Assembly: GCA_007570785.1 (NCBI GenBank)
Contig: ML660774.1
Location: forward strand, 3,198,201 to 3,262,200
Reading direction: 5' to 3'
Origin: Antilocapra americana
Taxonomy: Eukaryota > Chordata > Mammalia > Artiodactyla > Antilocapridae
DNA length: 64,000 nucleotides
Part shown: in pieces, positions 22,501 through 34,496 of the stretch
Layout of the letters: every line of letters begins with the position of its first letter
Numbering within the stretch: position 1 is the stretch's first letter
Position numbers and translations under genes: made by a program
The notes under the pieces: generated by a model
What the model saw: only the letters and a program-made list of their open reading frames with translations
What the model was told of the DNA's origin: nothing
Database searches by the model: none

Positions 22501-24705
22501 TCAACCAGAATGGAGAATTTAAATGAATGGTATGGTGAGATGTGTATGGATAAAAGAAAAGGTTAAAAACTAGGGCCTCCTGGATTTTCTTAGTTCAAAT
22601 CCCACCTGATCTCTTCTTTTGCTGTGGTACTAAAGTTGGCCTTTGTATGACCAAGTATAAAACTGGCCCAAATCTGAGCAGAATCTCATTTTTAAGATGA
22701 ATACTAAACGAAAACTCTGAAGCATATGAATTGCAAAGATGCCCTTATGGCCACAGGTTTCATGGATGGGGACAGTGCAGTGATTTGGAATAGAAATAGT
22801 TACATGTGATGCGCTTTTCTCATCTCATGCACAGTTCGCTGGTAACACATTCAGACACATTCAATGTCAAGATGCTCTTTATGGAATGTTGTAAACACAG
22901 CTGTAACTATGCACTATTTCTTTTAAATCTTCATTTTTATTGCCATTATGCATAGTAGAGTTGGGAGACTTTCACCAGGGATTTGTGTCAGGTTTGAAAC
23001 ATGTCCTTGAAAGATTTTAGTAAAGAAAGGAGATACCCAGATCCATGATCCTGAGGTGTGTTTCATCAAAATATACATTGAATACAAGTAGATTATAATA
23101 TGACCTATGATTCAGAAATGCAGTAAATAAGGTAAAAAGGAAAGATACAATTTTAAAGATAGTGATCTAGCACTAAATATTCAGATGGCTATCGTGTAAA
23201 TGCAAGTAGTTATTTCAGTTAATTATTTGTATCAGTCAAACGGGAACCTTTTTTTGAGCTCTTCATTGACAAAACAGTGAAAGACCTGGCATTTCTTATC
23301 AGCTTCCATACATTTGTTTGTTCACATTATATGCATTGATTTCCTATTATGTGCAATGTGAAATGATTTATTACAAAGTTGAATTAAGTGTGAGAACTGA
23401 CTCAGCATAGTAGGCTGCTGTGACACCATAAGTTAAAAGTCAATTTTTTTGTTTAATTGTTCCCAAACATTGCCACTTTTAGCCAATAAATAATTATTTA
23501 AATATTCAAAGTTAAATAATTATGATTCCAAAATAAATTATATCTTGAATAGGAAAAATAAAGCCTGAATGTGCTGCATTATATAATAATTCACTACAAA
23601 ATTTAAAATTTATAAACATAAAAATGATGTTTTGCTTGCTTTATGACACACAAAGGCCAGTAAACTTGAGTTAACATATGAATAATTCAGTGTACAAGTT
23701 TTAAAAATTGGGTGAATGCTGCCTTAAATATAGGAACTTATTTTGAAAATATTTGTAACCAAAATATGTGTACAGAGCACATAACAGAGCTTGATATTAT
23801 ACACGTGCTATTTCCAGTTTGAGAGTCTGATGTTCTTGAAATAATTTGAACATCCAAAGGAAAAATATAACAGGCAAAATTGTTTTGATTTTATTAGTAT
23901 GTATTTTTTCCTTCATTTTTAAAATAAGTATATAATTCCTTTTCTCACCACCTGTGAAGCAGGTATTATTATGTTCATAATTCAGATGACAAATAGAGAG
24001 GTCTAGAGGTTATGACTGAGGCTATTGAAATAATCAGCAGTGGATTCACAGTACAGATACGTATTCATAAGTAACTTTTTTCAAAAGCCACAGGCAAAAG
24101 TATGTGGTACTCTATCTCTTTTCTTACTCATGTATTTTCCTACTCCTTCCTGCTCTTTCCAAAGCTTTAAAGGAGAATTGTATAATTATATCTCAAAATA
24201 GCTCTTTAAAATTAGCAATGTTAAAATAAATAAAATTTGGGAAAGTAAAAACTGCAGAATATAATATACTTTATTAAGTGGCTGGAGCATCTGCACTTTA
24301 TTTTTAGTTGAAATCTCAGTGAAATAAAATGACTCAAACATAATGCTTTAGAATGACATTTTTTAATAGGAAAACTACAGTACAAATTCAATTTATTTAG
24401 ACTAGATATACTAAAATTGATATGTAAATACTCACACACACATTTGAAGAACATAATGGAATATGTGAAAAAATTCTGAAATCTGCATAGTAACTAAAGA
24501 TGTGGAAAAATTTATAATGGTTTTGGATGTCTAATATTTTTAAGTAGCCTAAGAAATTGAGACAGGATAATTTTCTATTTGAAAAAAAATCACATTATTT
24601 TCCTTTTTGACAAATGATTATTATTCATATAATGTTAACAATATAAATTACATTATGACAGACATTTCATCAGTTATTCAAAGCTCAATTTTTAATTGAA
24701 ATTCT
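19521..24705. other. Long AT-rich single-copy-looking interval
   Basis: More than 5 kb with no young BovB, L1_BT or Bov SINE that I can see. It contains a CTAT microsatellite at 20602-20628 and an A-run at 21130-21145. Frames at 21100-21327 and 21257-21619 overlap, and neither shows a recognisable domain. I see no exon with convincing flanking splice signals. Confidence 0.45.
20602..20628. repeat. (CTAT)n microsatellite, imperfect
   Basis: About six tetranucleotide steps of ctat/ctac. A possible length polymorphism. Confidence 0.9.
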
Positions 24706-25001
24706 CATGAGCTACAGAGAAGGCAATGGCACCCCACTCCCGTACTCTTGCCTAGAAAATCCCATGGACAGAGGAGCCTGGTGGGCTGCAGTCCCTGGGG
24801 TCCTTATGAGTGGGACATGGCTGAGTGGCTTCACTTTCACTTTTCACTTGCATGCATTGGAGAAGGATATGACATCCCACTCCAGTGTTCTTGCCTGGAG
24901 AATCCCAGGGACAGGGGAATGTGTTGGGCTGCAGTCTATGGGGTCGCAAAGAGTCGGACACGACTGAGGAGAATTAGCAGCCGCAGCAGCATGAGCTACA
25001 G
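24706..25001 (+). mobile_element. Bov-A2 SINE with target-site duplication
   Basis: Two A-type units in tandem. The first runs from 'agaaggcaatggcacccc' to 'ctgagtggcttcactttcac'. A short linker 'ttttcacttgcatgcattgg' follows, and the second ends 'gagtcggacacgactgagga', with a degenerate agcagc tail. The 12-mer catgagctacag lies at 24706-24717 and again at 24990-25001, a clean target duplication. This marks a well-preserved and probably fairly young insertion in otherwise single-copy DNA. The element itself is 24718-24989. Confidence 0.95.
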
Positions 25002-25913
25002 GCAAAATGAAAATTAGTGCCTTGGAAAACTGAGGTGAGAAATTCCCCCAGAAATGTTTAATAAAGCTAGAAATAAAATATGAGGGAAAAAAAATATAAA
25101 GAATAGAATTAGAAGAACTGATTTCTCTCTGAGGAAACTTTAAAGAAATGGATACTGAGAAGTAAAGAATATATATTTATAGTAATAATCAACTGTCTGA
25201 TTCCAGAGATATAGAAAAGCATAGTTTAATATATTTACCCTGAAATGGCTGGCTCATAAAGCTCCAAAAACGGAAAAACAAGAAATAACTTGCTAGGGAG
25301 TTTTAAGAATATCAGTGACAATCTCCCAGAAAGAAAACAGAGATGACATAAAAGGAAAGAATATGAGATCAACATCATGTTTGTCAAGTACAGCACTGAA
25401 TGGAAGAATAATAGGAGGCAATCTCCCTGAATTGCTCTAAGGAAAGCACTTTACGCAGTCGTTTAAATGCATAAGTGCTAAATAAAGAGATGCCAAACAT
25501 TCAAGTCCTTAGAAAACTTACTGTATAAAGAACATATCTAGAGGAAAAACTTTCTTTTATAAATAGGCAGTGATTCACAAATATAAACACAAGACATGAC
25601 TGAGAGTACAGGAAAAACAGAAGGTATGCTAAGTTTTTAAACTTACTGGGAGAGTAAATATAGTGATTAAGTTTTAACACCGGTAAGGAGAAAAGTAGAA
25701 ACACGGGCCTCAAAAAAGTTAGAAGAAAATTATAGCAAGTATAAATTTACCTCTAAATGTAAAAATGCCTGACATTCTAAAGTCATCACATTTTTGAAAG
25801 AACGTATATCACATCCAAATGCAAATATGCACACATTTTAAAGAATAATCAAAACATGAGCACCCTTGTTCTCCACTCCCAGATTAAGGAATAGAACCTC
25901 AATAGAATGTTAA
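25002..25913. other. AT-rich interval, nothing recognised
   Basis: A-rich plus strand. A minus-strand frame at 25501-25713 has no domain features. No repeat family identified. Confidence 0.45.
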
Positions 25914-26118
25914 TGGGGGTTTCCCTTGTAGCTCAGTCGGTAAAGAGTCTGCCTGCAATGCAGAAGACCTGGGTAAGATCCCTGGGTTTGGAAGATGCCC
26001 TGGAGGAGGAAATGCACTCCACTATTCATGCCTGGAGACTCCCCATGCACAGAGGAGCCTGGTGGGCTACAGTCCATGGGGTCGCAAAGGGTCGAACATG
26101 ACTGAACAACTGAGCACA
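25914..26118 (+). mobile_element. Bov-tA SINE, sense
   Basis: 'gggtttcccttgtagctcag' head, 'gatccctgggtttggaagat' middle, 'atgcctggagactccccatg' body and 'ggtcgaacatgactgaacaa' end. Full-length layout with a few small deletions. Confidence 0.92.
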
Positions 26119-26229
26119 GTACACAGCAAAACTTAAATCTTGCTTATTCCATAAACATATGGGAAAGTTAACTTAGGTAATTCTCATAGACACCACTGAG
26201 AATCATAGGAGAGACTTAAATCACTTTCT

Positions 26230-26430
26230 CAAGTGGTATATAACAGTTTAAACCAACCTCCTGTTATCTGATAATTCCCATCGTAATAACCAATCATTAT
26301 CAGGGTTGAACTGCCTTCTCATTTTCACTTTATAAGCTGACCTGCGGTACCTGCCTCTGAGCTTCATATCAGCCATAGATCTGAAGGCTTCCACTTCTCA
26401 GTCTGTTAGTCCATGCAATAAATTCATACT
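26230..26430 (+). mobile_element. Possible LTR remnant
   Basis: Has an LTR-like order: 'gggttgaactgccttc', a TATA-like 'ctttataagc' at about 26330, then 'gaggcttccacttctcag'-like sequence and a polyadenylation signal aataaa near 26418. No terminal repeats or target duplication could be fixed. It could equally be unrelated sequence. Confidence 0.3.
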
Positions 26431-26690
26431 AATGCTATGTTACTGTTCTGATGTTATTTTTTATGGTTTCTTGATTTTTGATAACACACAGAGTTTCAGC
26501 TTCACTAAGATTGCTGGATTGTTTTACAATGCACTTGTACAAGATTACATTTCGAAACCACTGGTGTGTAATGAGACTATCTCATATCACATCCCATTCC
26601 TTCTGTGTATGGTCATGTTCTTCTTTGTTTTATTTTTAAAGAAAAGAAGTTGTAAATTTTACTACAGATAGGGTAATCAATACTTTCCAT

Positions 26691-27894
26691 TATGGCTGGT
26701 GCTATTTATTGGATTTAAGAAATCCTTAACCACTGGAGAAGGAGAAAGTACATGCCTGTAGTATCTTGTAAAGATGTTTTGTCTGCTTTCTCTTACCACA
26801 ATATCCTGGAGTCTCAAGACTATTGGTGACTCTTACTTTATTTTTCAGGAAAGTCTTGGCCATTTCTTACCCTTTGTCCTTTCATATAAATTTTAGAATC
26901 AGGTTATTGAGATTTAAAAAATATGATATTGAGATTTTGATAATGGTTGCATTCAACTTCTCTAATGATGAACATGGGAAGAATTGACAGTTTCACACTA
27001 TTGAACCTTGCAATCAAACTCATGGTAAATTCTCCCTTTATTTACATCTACATTCAGTGTCTTTTAATGAAGTTTTATTCTCTATAAGGAAATAGTCTCC
27101 TATAAAATTTTGAATATCTTAGTTTGTATACAGTGATAAGCCTTTTTTAGATTACATTAAAAACATTACTGCTAGTGCATAACACTGCATTTGACTTAAT
27201 ATTGTTAATCCAAAAAGCTTGGCACCTTTACTAATTCTAAAATTTCCCTTGGTTTCCTTGAGGTTTTCTGTACAGATAATCATGTGATCTGAAAACAATG
27301 ATGCTTTCGCTTTCAGTTTTTTTCTTTCTTGTCTTAATGTCAAGAGTGTTTACTACAACGTAGAACAGAAGTGGTGATAGTGTATGGTCTAAAAGTAATT
27401 GCTATAATTTTTTTTAATATTATATTTTCTTTATTTTGTGATGCTCTTCATTAAGGCACTTTATTTTAAATTTGTAATAACTTATTTTACTCACAACTGG
27501 ATATGGATTTTTATCAAAAGCTTTTTTTTGTCTATTGAAATAATTATTTGTTTTATTATTTTTCCTTTTATCTGTTAAACGGAAATCAACCCAACTATGT
27601 CAGGCTTAATTTTTTTTTAATTCATTGCTAGATTCATTTTGCTAATATAGTACTATGTGTTAAAGACTAGGATGGTAAGTAATTTTCTTTTCTCCTATAA
27701 CTTTCTTTGTCAGATCTTGATATTAAGGTTTTGTTAATCTAGTAAAACAAGATGACAAATACTCCTTCCTTTTCTATTCTTTGTAAAGGTCTATGTAAGA
27801 TTGGAATTATTTATGTTTTGAATATTTGGTAAGACTTGCTCCTGGGGCCACTTGAGTCTAGCATGTCATTCACATAAAGATCTTAAGGTACTGG
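26691..27894 (-). mobile_element. Old L1 ORF2 fragment, antisense
   Basis: Complement of an old L1 ORF2 interior: 'atttcttaccctttgtcctt', 'gaatcaggttattgagattt', 'tttgaatatcttagtttgta', 'ctttgtcagatcttgatatt' and 'tttgtaaaggtctatgtaag'. Frames are lost. Interrupted at its right end by a very short L1_BT 3' end. Confidence 0.55.
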
Positions 27895-28049
27895 CTGAGT
27901 TCTTTATTTATTTATTTATTTTTCCTTTTTTATATTTATTTATTTATTTTTTAATTATTTTTTTTAAATTTTCTTTACTTTATTGTGTCGGTTTTGCCAT
28001 ACATTGGCATGAATCCACCATGGGTATACATATGTTCCCCCTGAGTTCT
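27895..28049 (-). mobile_element. Ultra-short L1_BT 3' end with target duplication
   Basis: A T-rich tail (27904-27985) followed by only the last few tens of bases of the bovid L1 3' UTR ('ggttttgccatacattggca', 'gtatacatatgttccccc'). The 9-mer ctgagttct flanks it at 27895-27903 and 28041-28049. This supports a genuine retrotransposition that copied only about 60 bp beyond the tail. Confidence 0.82.
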
Positions 28050-28289
28050 CTGATTGGTAGCAAACTATTACGGCTTTCAAGTCAATCATGACTATCTTGG
28101 CAGGCCATTTCTAAATTTATTTTTATTTTATCAGTCGTCATATCTTATAATGCTAATTTAATCTCTATAACATCTATATTATTTCTCCTTTTTCATTTGA
28201 AATATGTGTATACCTTCTTTGTATATATGTGTTTGTATATTCATATTTGCATGCATATTAGTAGCATATGCATGTTTTTTAATCTATTT

Positions 28290-28640
28290 TATACTTATTT
28301 TCACAGAACCGCTGTATAGGCTAGGTTATGCTGTGGGTATAACAATCCCAGACTTTAAGTGGTTTAAACTTACTTGATTCATTATACTTAATTTCTATTG
28401 CAATTCAGCATCCTTCTTTTTATTTGTTTTTGTTTCTACATTACAGCTCCTCTCACCAGGTCAAGGCTGAAAGAAACCCCTTTATCAGGGACTTCCTCAC
28501 TAGCCACCAGTACCACCAGTGCATGAGTTGAATGCACGCTCAGATTCTAAGTCACTGCTGTTACACAATTCCTTGGCCAAAATGAGCTGCAAGGCCATCC
28601 TTTAGTTCAGTGTCATAGAAAGCAATTGGAAGGAGAATAA
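28290..28640 (-). repeat. Ancient dispersed repeat, family uncertain
   Basis: 'ccgctgtataggctaggtta', 'aagtggtttaaac' and 'ttccttggccaaaatgagct' resemble an ancient mammalian repeat in antisense. 30490-30690 seems to hold a piece of the same family ('cactctggagtctagg', 'tctgggacattgctattttt'). I cannot name it. Confidence 0.35.
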
Positions 28641-28689
28641 AGATAAAAGGTGGAAAGTTCTTAAGATGTCTGTGCAGACTTCTGACTTT

Positions 28690-29599
28690 ACTGACACTCT
28701 TTTCATTGATTTCAGCTTTATGTCTTTATATCTGTGTCTACATATCACATCTTCTTCATCCACTCATTTCTTTGTGGACACTTTGGTTGTTCCCATATCT
28801 TGGCTGTTGTGAATAATGTTCCTGTGAACTTGCTAGAGCTTGTTTTCATTCCCTTTGGATAATAACTCAGAAATGAGATTACTGGATCGTGTTGTATTTC
28901 TATTTTTTAATTTTTTGAGGAACCTCAATATTATTATCTTTACCAGTTTATATTGCCACTATTAGTGCATGAGGGTCCCCTTTTTGTTCACATCCTTGCC
29001 AACACCTGTGATCTCTTGTCTTCGACAGTAGCCACTCTAACAAGTGTGAGTGATATCTCAGCGTGGCTTTGATTTGCATTTTCCTGATGGTTAGTGATAT
29101 TGAACACCTCTTCCTGTCCCTGATGGCCATCCGTATGTCTTTTTTGGATAAATGTTTATTTAGATACTCTTCCCACTTTTTAAAAATATATATTTTTTAA
29201 TTTTTACTTTACAATATTGTATTGGTTTTGCCATACATTGACATAAATATGCCATGGGTGTAGATCCTCTGCCCACTTCTAAATTGGGTTTGGGTTACAT
29301 GATCTCTTTAGGTATTTTGGATATTAACCCCTTATCAGATACATGGTTTGCAAATATTTTCTCCCATTCCATGGGTGGCTTTCTCATTTTGTTGATGGCT
29401 TCTTTTGCTATACAGAAGCTTTTTACACTTTCTGAACAAAGCTAGGTTCGTTATAAAACCTTTTAAATTTGATGTCACTTCTAATATGAAATTGTTGCAT
29501 CCTTCCATCTTTTTAATCACAAAATCAAACATTAACTTTACTGTTTGCACACCCAATATTCATTTGGGATTATTTACCTTTATATTTTTCCATTTGTAT
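28690..29599 (-). mobile_element. Old L1 ORF2 tail, antisense
   Basis: 'cacatcttcttcatccactc', 'tgttcccatatcttggctgt', 'ggctttgatttgcattttcc' and 'ttaaccccttatcagataca' are standard complements of the L1 ORF2 C-terminal region. The minus-strand frame at 28948-29130 is a broken piece of it. It contains the short L1_BT end at 29178-29262. Confidence 0.75.
29178..29262 (-). mobile_element. Ultra-short L1_BT 3' end
   Basis: T-rich tract then 'attggttttgccatacattg' and 'catgggtgtag', inserted in the old L1. The flanks 'tagatactcttcccacttt' and 'tagatcctctgcccacttc' look like a diverged target duplication. Confidence 0.72.
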
Positions 29600-30060
29600 T
29601 GAAAAATAATTGGAATATATCACCATAAAGTTAAGCTATTCAGCATGACTTATTTACAAATATTGTGTAATGATTACCACAATAGATGAAGTAAAGATAC
29701 AGTAAAAAGAAAGGGAACAGACATTTTTCCTTGATGGGAGCTCTTAAGATCTACTCTATTAACAACTTTCCTCTATATCATAGAGCAGTGTAAACTATGA
29801 TCATCATGCACTTTATGTCCATAGTAATTATTTATCTTATACATGGGTTATTTGTAGCTTTTAGTTGTTTCCTCCAGTTCTTCCTCCCACCCACTTTCCT
29901 CCTATAAACACAAGTTTTATCTCTTTTTCTATGAGTTTTGTGTTTGCTTTTTTAAAAATTTGATTGTACTTATAAGCAAGATCATACAACATTTGTCTTT
30001 TTCTGACTGGTTTATTTCACTTAGCATAATGCCTTCAAGGTCAAAATATACATATTTATA
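29600..30060 (-). mobile_element. Old L1 3' UTR, antisense
   Basis: 'ttatttatcttatacatggg', 'gcaagatcatacaacatttg' and 'ttatttcacttagcataatg' are typical of an old L1 3' UTR complement. Continues degenerate to about 30060. Confidence 0.62.
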
Positions 30061-30489
30061 CATATTAGAATTACATCTGGCCACAATATTCTTAATACAT
30101 TAGCCTTCACAATGCAATGGGACAACACCTTTTATATAACCCAGAAATTTCTATACTAAACAAATAATCAAGCCCAACAGAAAAGACTTTTAAAGAAATT
30201 CAAGAGCTAATAAGCCATTTTTACACACATAGGCTTCAAACCATATAAACACATATTCATGTTCTCTCTTTCTTACATACCAAGATTTCCAATTAAAGAT
30301 ATAAAGAATAATAATTGAAAATTGATAGTAAACATGAAAAATATATACAACATATACAATGAAAGTTTCAAAATTGTATTGAGAGAGTTAAAAAATGTGA
30401 AAGATAATACATCTTATCCTACATGGAAAGACTTAGATATTTTTAAGAAAGATAGCCATTCTCTCCAAATTAAGCTATTGCTATAAAGG
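30061..30489. other. AT-rich interval, nothing recognised
   Basis: No repeat family or coding signal identified. Confidence 0.4.
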
Positions 30490-30690
30490 AAGTAAATGAC
30501 AATAACGTTTTATTTCATATTAATGTTTTAGGTTCATAGTGGATCAGCTATGGTCTTACTAATTATATCTTCACTCTGGAGTCTAGGAGAATGAGGCTGT
30601 CTCTATCTGGGACATTGCTATTTTTGTGGCAGAGGAAACAAAAAGCATAGTGGAAATATGATGGCTGTTTCTCCTTGGAAGCGGCATCTT
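30490..30690 (-). repeat. Ancient dispersed repeat, second piece
   Basis: Seems related to 28290-28640 ('tctgggacattgctattttt', 'gtggcagaggaaac'). Family not named. Confidence 0.3.
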
Positions 30691-30785
30691 ACTTTGTCTC
30701 AAGATTCATTAATTACAGCAAGTTACATTGGCAAGAATGATGTAAGTGTGGTAGGAAAGTATAATTTCCCACTGAATGTGTTTTT

Positions 30786-31265
30786 ATTAGTTTCCTATTA
30801 CTATGGTAACAAATTAGTACAATTTGTTATCTTATAGATTTATTATCTTGTTCTAGAAGTAAAAAGTCTTAAAATCAAAGCATGAACAGGGCTGCATTCT
30901 GTATGGATGATGTAGGGTGGAACCCTTCTCCTTGGTTATCTGGCTTCTAGAGGCCACCTGTTTCTTGGTTAGTGGCCCCTTCCTCTATTTCAAAACCAGT
31001 AGCACAGTTTCTTCAAATTTCTCCTTCTCCTTCTCTCTCTCACCTCTGCCTTTCTCATTATGTTTTCCCTTTCACATCTACTCTCCTATTTCTCTTTGAC
31101 AGGTACTTTTGTGATTACATTGGGCTCCATAGAAAATCTCTCCATCTCAAGATTAAAACATTAATCATATCTAAAGAGTTCCTTTTGCCATGTATATTAA
31201 CATATTCACAATTCCTAGGCATGAGGACATAGACATTTTTGGGAGATTAGTTTCACCCTGAATAA
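30786..31265 (-). mobile_element. MLT1-like LTR (ERVL-MaLR), antisense
   Basis: The complement of the MLT1 3' terminus is at left ('agtttcctattactatggta'), followed by 'gggctgcattctgtatggat', 'ggcttctagaggccacctg', 'gtggccccttcctctatttc', 'tgtgattacattgggctcca' and 'ccttttgccatgtatattaa'. The order matches a MaLR LTR over nearly its whole length. An ancient non-autonomous LTR with no coding sequence. Confidence 0.72.
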
Positions 31266-31535
31266 CAGTAGAAAAGAGGTAAATAATTGAAAATTAAGCC
31301 ATTTATATGGTTTGCCCTCTTGATTATAAAATTTACGTCTCTATTTACACAAAATATGCTCAGAAACCTTGTCCCCAGAAGTATATGGAAGGGTCGAACT
31401 TAGCTTCAGAACCCATGTCCAGGATCAAAAATTTTCTATGTCAGATTTGTATATAGCCTTTCTTGGTGCAGAGATCAAAGAATTTAAGGACACACTTAAT
31501 AGGTACAGTGTCAGCAGGTGTCAGCAGTCTGTTAA

Positions 31536-31868
31536 CTGAGAATTTCCAGATGTACAAGCTGGACTTAGAAAAGGCAGAGGAACCAGAAATTAAATTTCCA
31601 ACATCTACTGGATCACAGAAAAAGCAAGGGAATTCCAGAAAAACAACCACATCTGCCTCATTGACTATGCTAAAACCTTTGACTGTGTGGATCACAACAA
31701 ACTGGAAAATTCTTCAAGAAAACCAAGACCATGGCACCTGGTCCCATTGCTTCATGGCAAGCAGATGGGGGAAACAATAGAAATGGTGACAAATTTAATT
31801 TTCTTGATCTCCAAAATCACTGCAGGCCAAGATGCTTGCTCCTTGGAAGAAAAGCTATGACAAACCTA
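31536..31868 (+). mobile_element. BovB LINE fragment, sense, with internal RT deletion
   Basis: Begins in the RT region ('gaatttccagatgtacaagc') and runs to 'ggatcacaacaaactgg' at about 31710. It then jumps to the region after YADD ('ccatggcacctggtcccatt'), so the catalytic box is missing. The deletion point lies at about 31712-31725. The sense segment ends at 'gacaaacctag' (31869), where an antisense BovB 3' end begins. The open frame at 31463-31780 reads across the deletion and is not a real RT. Confidence 0.88.
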
Positions 31869-31869
31869 G

Positions 31870-32262
31870 TGCAGTTCAGTTCAGTTGCTCAGTCATGTCC
31901 GACTCTTTGCAACCCCATGGACTGAAGCACCCCAGGCCTTGCTGTCCAACACCAACTCCTGGAGTTTACTCAAACTCATGTCCACTGAGTCGGTGCTGCC
32001 ATCCAAACATCTCATCCTCTATCGTTCCCTTCTCCTCCTGCCTTCAATCGAAAAACCATCATCAGGGTCTTTTCAAAGGAGTCAATTCCCATCAGGTGGC
32101 CAAAGTATTGGAATTTCAGCTTCAACATCAGTCCTTCCAATGAATATTCAGGACTGATTTCCTTTAGATGGACGGGCTGGATCTCCTTGCAGTTCAAGGG
32201 ACTCTCAAGAGTCTTCTCCAACACCACAGTTCAAAAGCATCAATTCTTCAGTGCTCAGCTTT
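31870..32262 (-). mobile_element. BovB 3' end, antisense, joined to a sense BovB
   Basis: Starts at the very 3' tail ('tgcagttcagttcagttgct') and runs antisense to 'ttcttcagtgctcagcttt' at 32262. The join to sense BovB at 'aacctag' is the same as the join at 46250. No BovB sense sequence resumes after 32262. Confidence 0.9.
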
Positions 32263-32570
32263 AACTCTTAAAACTTTGGTAAAATCAGAACATCAGAAAA
32301 GTCTAAGGACTAATTTCATATGTGTGAGAAAATATGCTATAAAATAGACTAGTAAGTACATTTTATATAATTTAATAAAATGTATAAATATGTGGGCAAA
32401 TGGCACTGATAATAACTATAATGTAAAAAAAATTTAAAAATATATATTTTGCTTTACTAACATTATGAAAGCAGAAGTAACAATAAAATATTGACAAATT
32501 GATACTTATTATTATCCTTTGTCTATATCATGGTAAATTAATAAAAGGACTTTATAAATCAATTTACCAG

Positions 32571-32632
32571 CATGTTACAGTCCACGGGGTCACAAAGAGT
32601 TGGATATGGCTGAGTGCACACACACACACACA
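32571..32632 (+). mobile_element. Bov SINE 3' terminal scrap with (CA)n
   Basis: 'tccacggggtcacaaagagt' followed by 'tggatatggctgagtgcac' and a short CA run at 32618-32632. Only the terminal 50 bases of a Bov SINE or BovB remain. Confidence 0.7.
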
Positions 32633-32706
32633 CGAACATTAAAGAGCTATATGTACTTCTAGATGATCAGATGTAATGATTGCTGATTTACTTGTGAAAT
32701 AAAATA

Positions 32707-32923
32707 AGCATGTGCATGCATTCACGCTGTGTCCAAGTCTTTGCAACTCCATGGATGGTAGCCCTCCCGGTTCTCTGTCCATGGGATTTTCCAGGCAAGG
32801 ATACTAGAGTACTGACATTTCTTTCTCCAGGGGATCTTCCCTGTGTAGGGATCAAACCCACATCTCTTGCATCTCCTGTAGTGGCAGATGGATTCTTTAC
32901 CACTGGGCCACCTGAGAAACCCT
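32707..32923 (-). mobile_element. Bov-tA SINE, antisense
   Basis: Complement of the 3' body ('gtccaagtctttgcaactcc') through 'ttttccaggcaaggatacta' and 'gggatcttccctgtgtaggg' to the head 'ttctttaccactgggccacc'. Full-length layout. Confidence 0.92.
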
Positions 32924-34326
32924 AATACAGGCATGGGTAAAGCTATAAAGTAATACTATAAATATAACACTATTAATTATAAAATGAAAAGTTGTAATAG
33001 CCAAATAAACTGCAATATTAGAAGAGATAAGTATGTCAAAATGTAGCAACTCTATGTCAGCATGAACAACTAATTATCATGGATACCCTATGTGTAGATA
33101 GATCCAATGTCTCCATCTGCAGCCCTACTTCTAAGTTGTCTAACATATGAAAATTGATAAGAATTTAAAATTTCTTATTGCACAAGATAAAAATAATAGA
33201 AATATTTTTTAAACTTTGCACAGCAGGTAATATGATTACCTAGAAGTAAAAATAAACCTAGATTTTAATTAAAACAAATAGCCCTAGTTATCATTTCTCA
33301 GGACTACACATACATACTAACTAGAACAAAACTGCTACGATCCTAAAAGGATACAATATATAGGTAATAAATCAGTGAGTGACAAATCAAAATTAATCTT
33401 CAATAATATAACTGGATTTCATGTCCAGAATTTGATTTGAGCTCATTGCTCTACAATAGCTTACATTTATTTTATTGTCTATGGAACTCCTTAGTATAGG
33501 ATAGACCCTGACCTTGGACCTCTTCTTTGTTTGATTGCCTTCAACTTAATGTTAAAAGATTAATGGTGACTCCAAGGATCTTGCAACAATTTAAGTTCAA
33601 TAGTACTGGAATTTTTTCATTTGAATGATATTAAATTTTCTATTACTATTAAAATATGTCTTACTTCATAACTTAAAAATATAACTTCAAGGGTTTTCTT
33701 TTTCTCCATCTTGACACAGTTATGTCCAAGGATAGCAAGTAGACACAAACATAATGTGTTTTATTGCAGAGTCTTCACATAGTCATCTGTATAAAGGAAC
33801 CCAAGTATAGAGCCTTTAAATTTCAGATGCGGATGAGTTTGTATACTGTGAATTATGAGAGCATTTCAGAGCACACAAATGTATTAAGAATATTTTGGTT
33901 CATGTGTAATTGCTATAAACCTTTGATATAAACCATTTAGCTTTTACTTTAGTACTCTCCCCATATGCTTGAGAGGTGAAAAACTATAAATTATATCCCA
34001 ACACTAGGAACAGAGCTACACCAACTTAAATTATTACAGTACAATCAAAACTGTGACATCACAGACTCAGAATTTAAAAAAGAAGAAAGCTTTCAGTATG
34101 TTGAGAGACCTAATTTAGAAGCTATTTTAATATTAACCCACTTAAATTGTTTTTCTCAGTGGAATTATTCAAGGACTGCTCATATTCCTTCCCTGTTTTG
34201 GGAAGGGAGGTGGGGGTTTGACATTGATGTTATCAATAAAATATATATAGTGGCAGAACACAACCTTATAGAACCGAAATTTACAACTAGATTTTCAAGT
34301 TGTTAAGACAGGCTTACTTAATGACA
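32924..34326. other. AT-rich interval, nothing recognised
   Basis: About 1.4 kb of low-GC DNA. No frame longer than 60 codons and no repeat family identified. Confidence 0.45.
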
Positions 34327-34493
34327 TCAGTTCAGTTCAGTTCAGTAGATAAGTCATGTATGAATCTATGACCCTATGGATTGTGTCATGCCAGGCTTCC
34401 CTGTCCATCACGAACTTCCAAAGCTTGCTCAAACTCATGTCCATTGAGTTGGTGATGCCATCCAACCGTCTCATACTCATTCATACTCTTCTC
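34327..34493 (-). mobile_element. BovB 3' terminal fragment, antisense
   Basis: 'atcagttcagttcagttcag' tail at left, then the terminal 150 bp, stopping at 'cttctcct' where a second BovB 3' end begins. It lies head to tail with the larger copy at 34497, so two BovB 3' termini are stacked 170 bp apart. Confidence 0.85.
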
Positions 34494-34496
34494 CTC

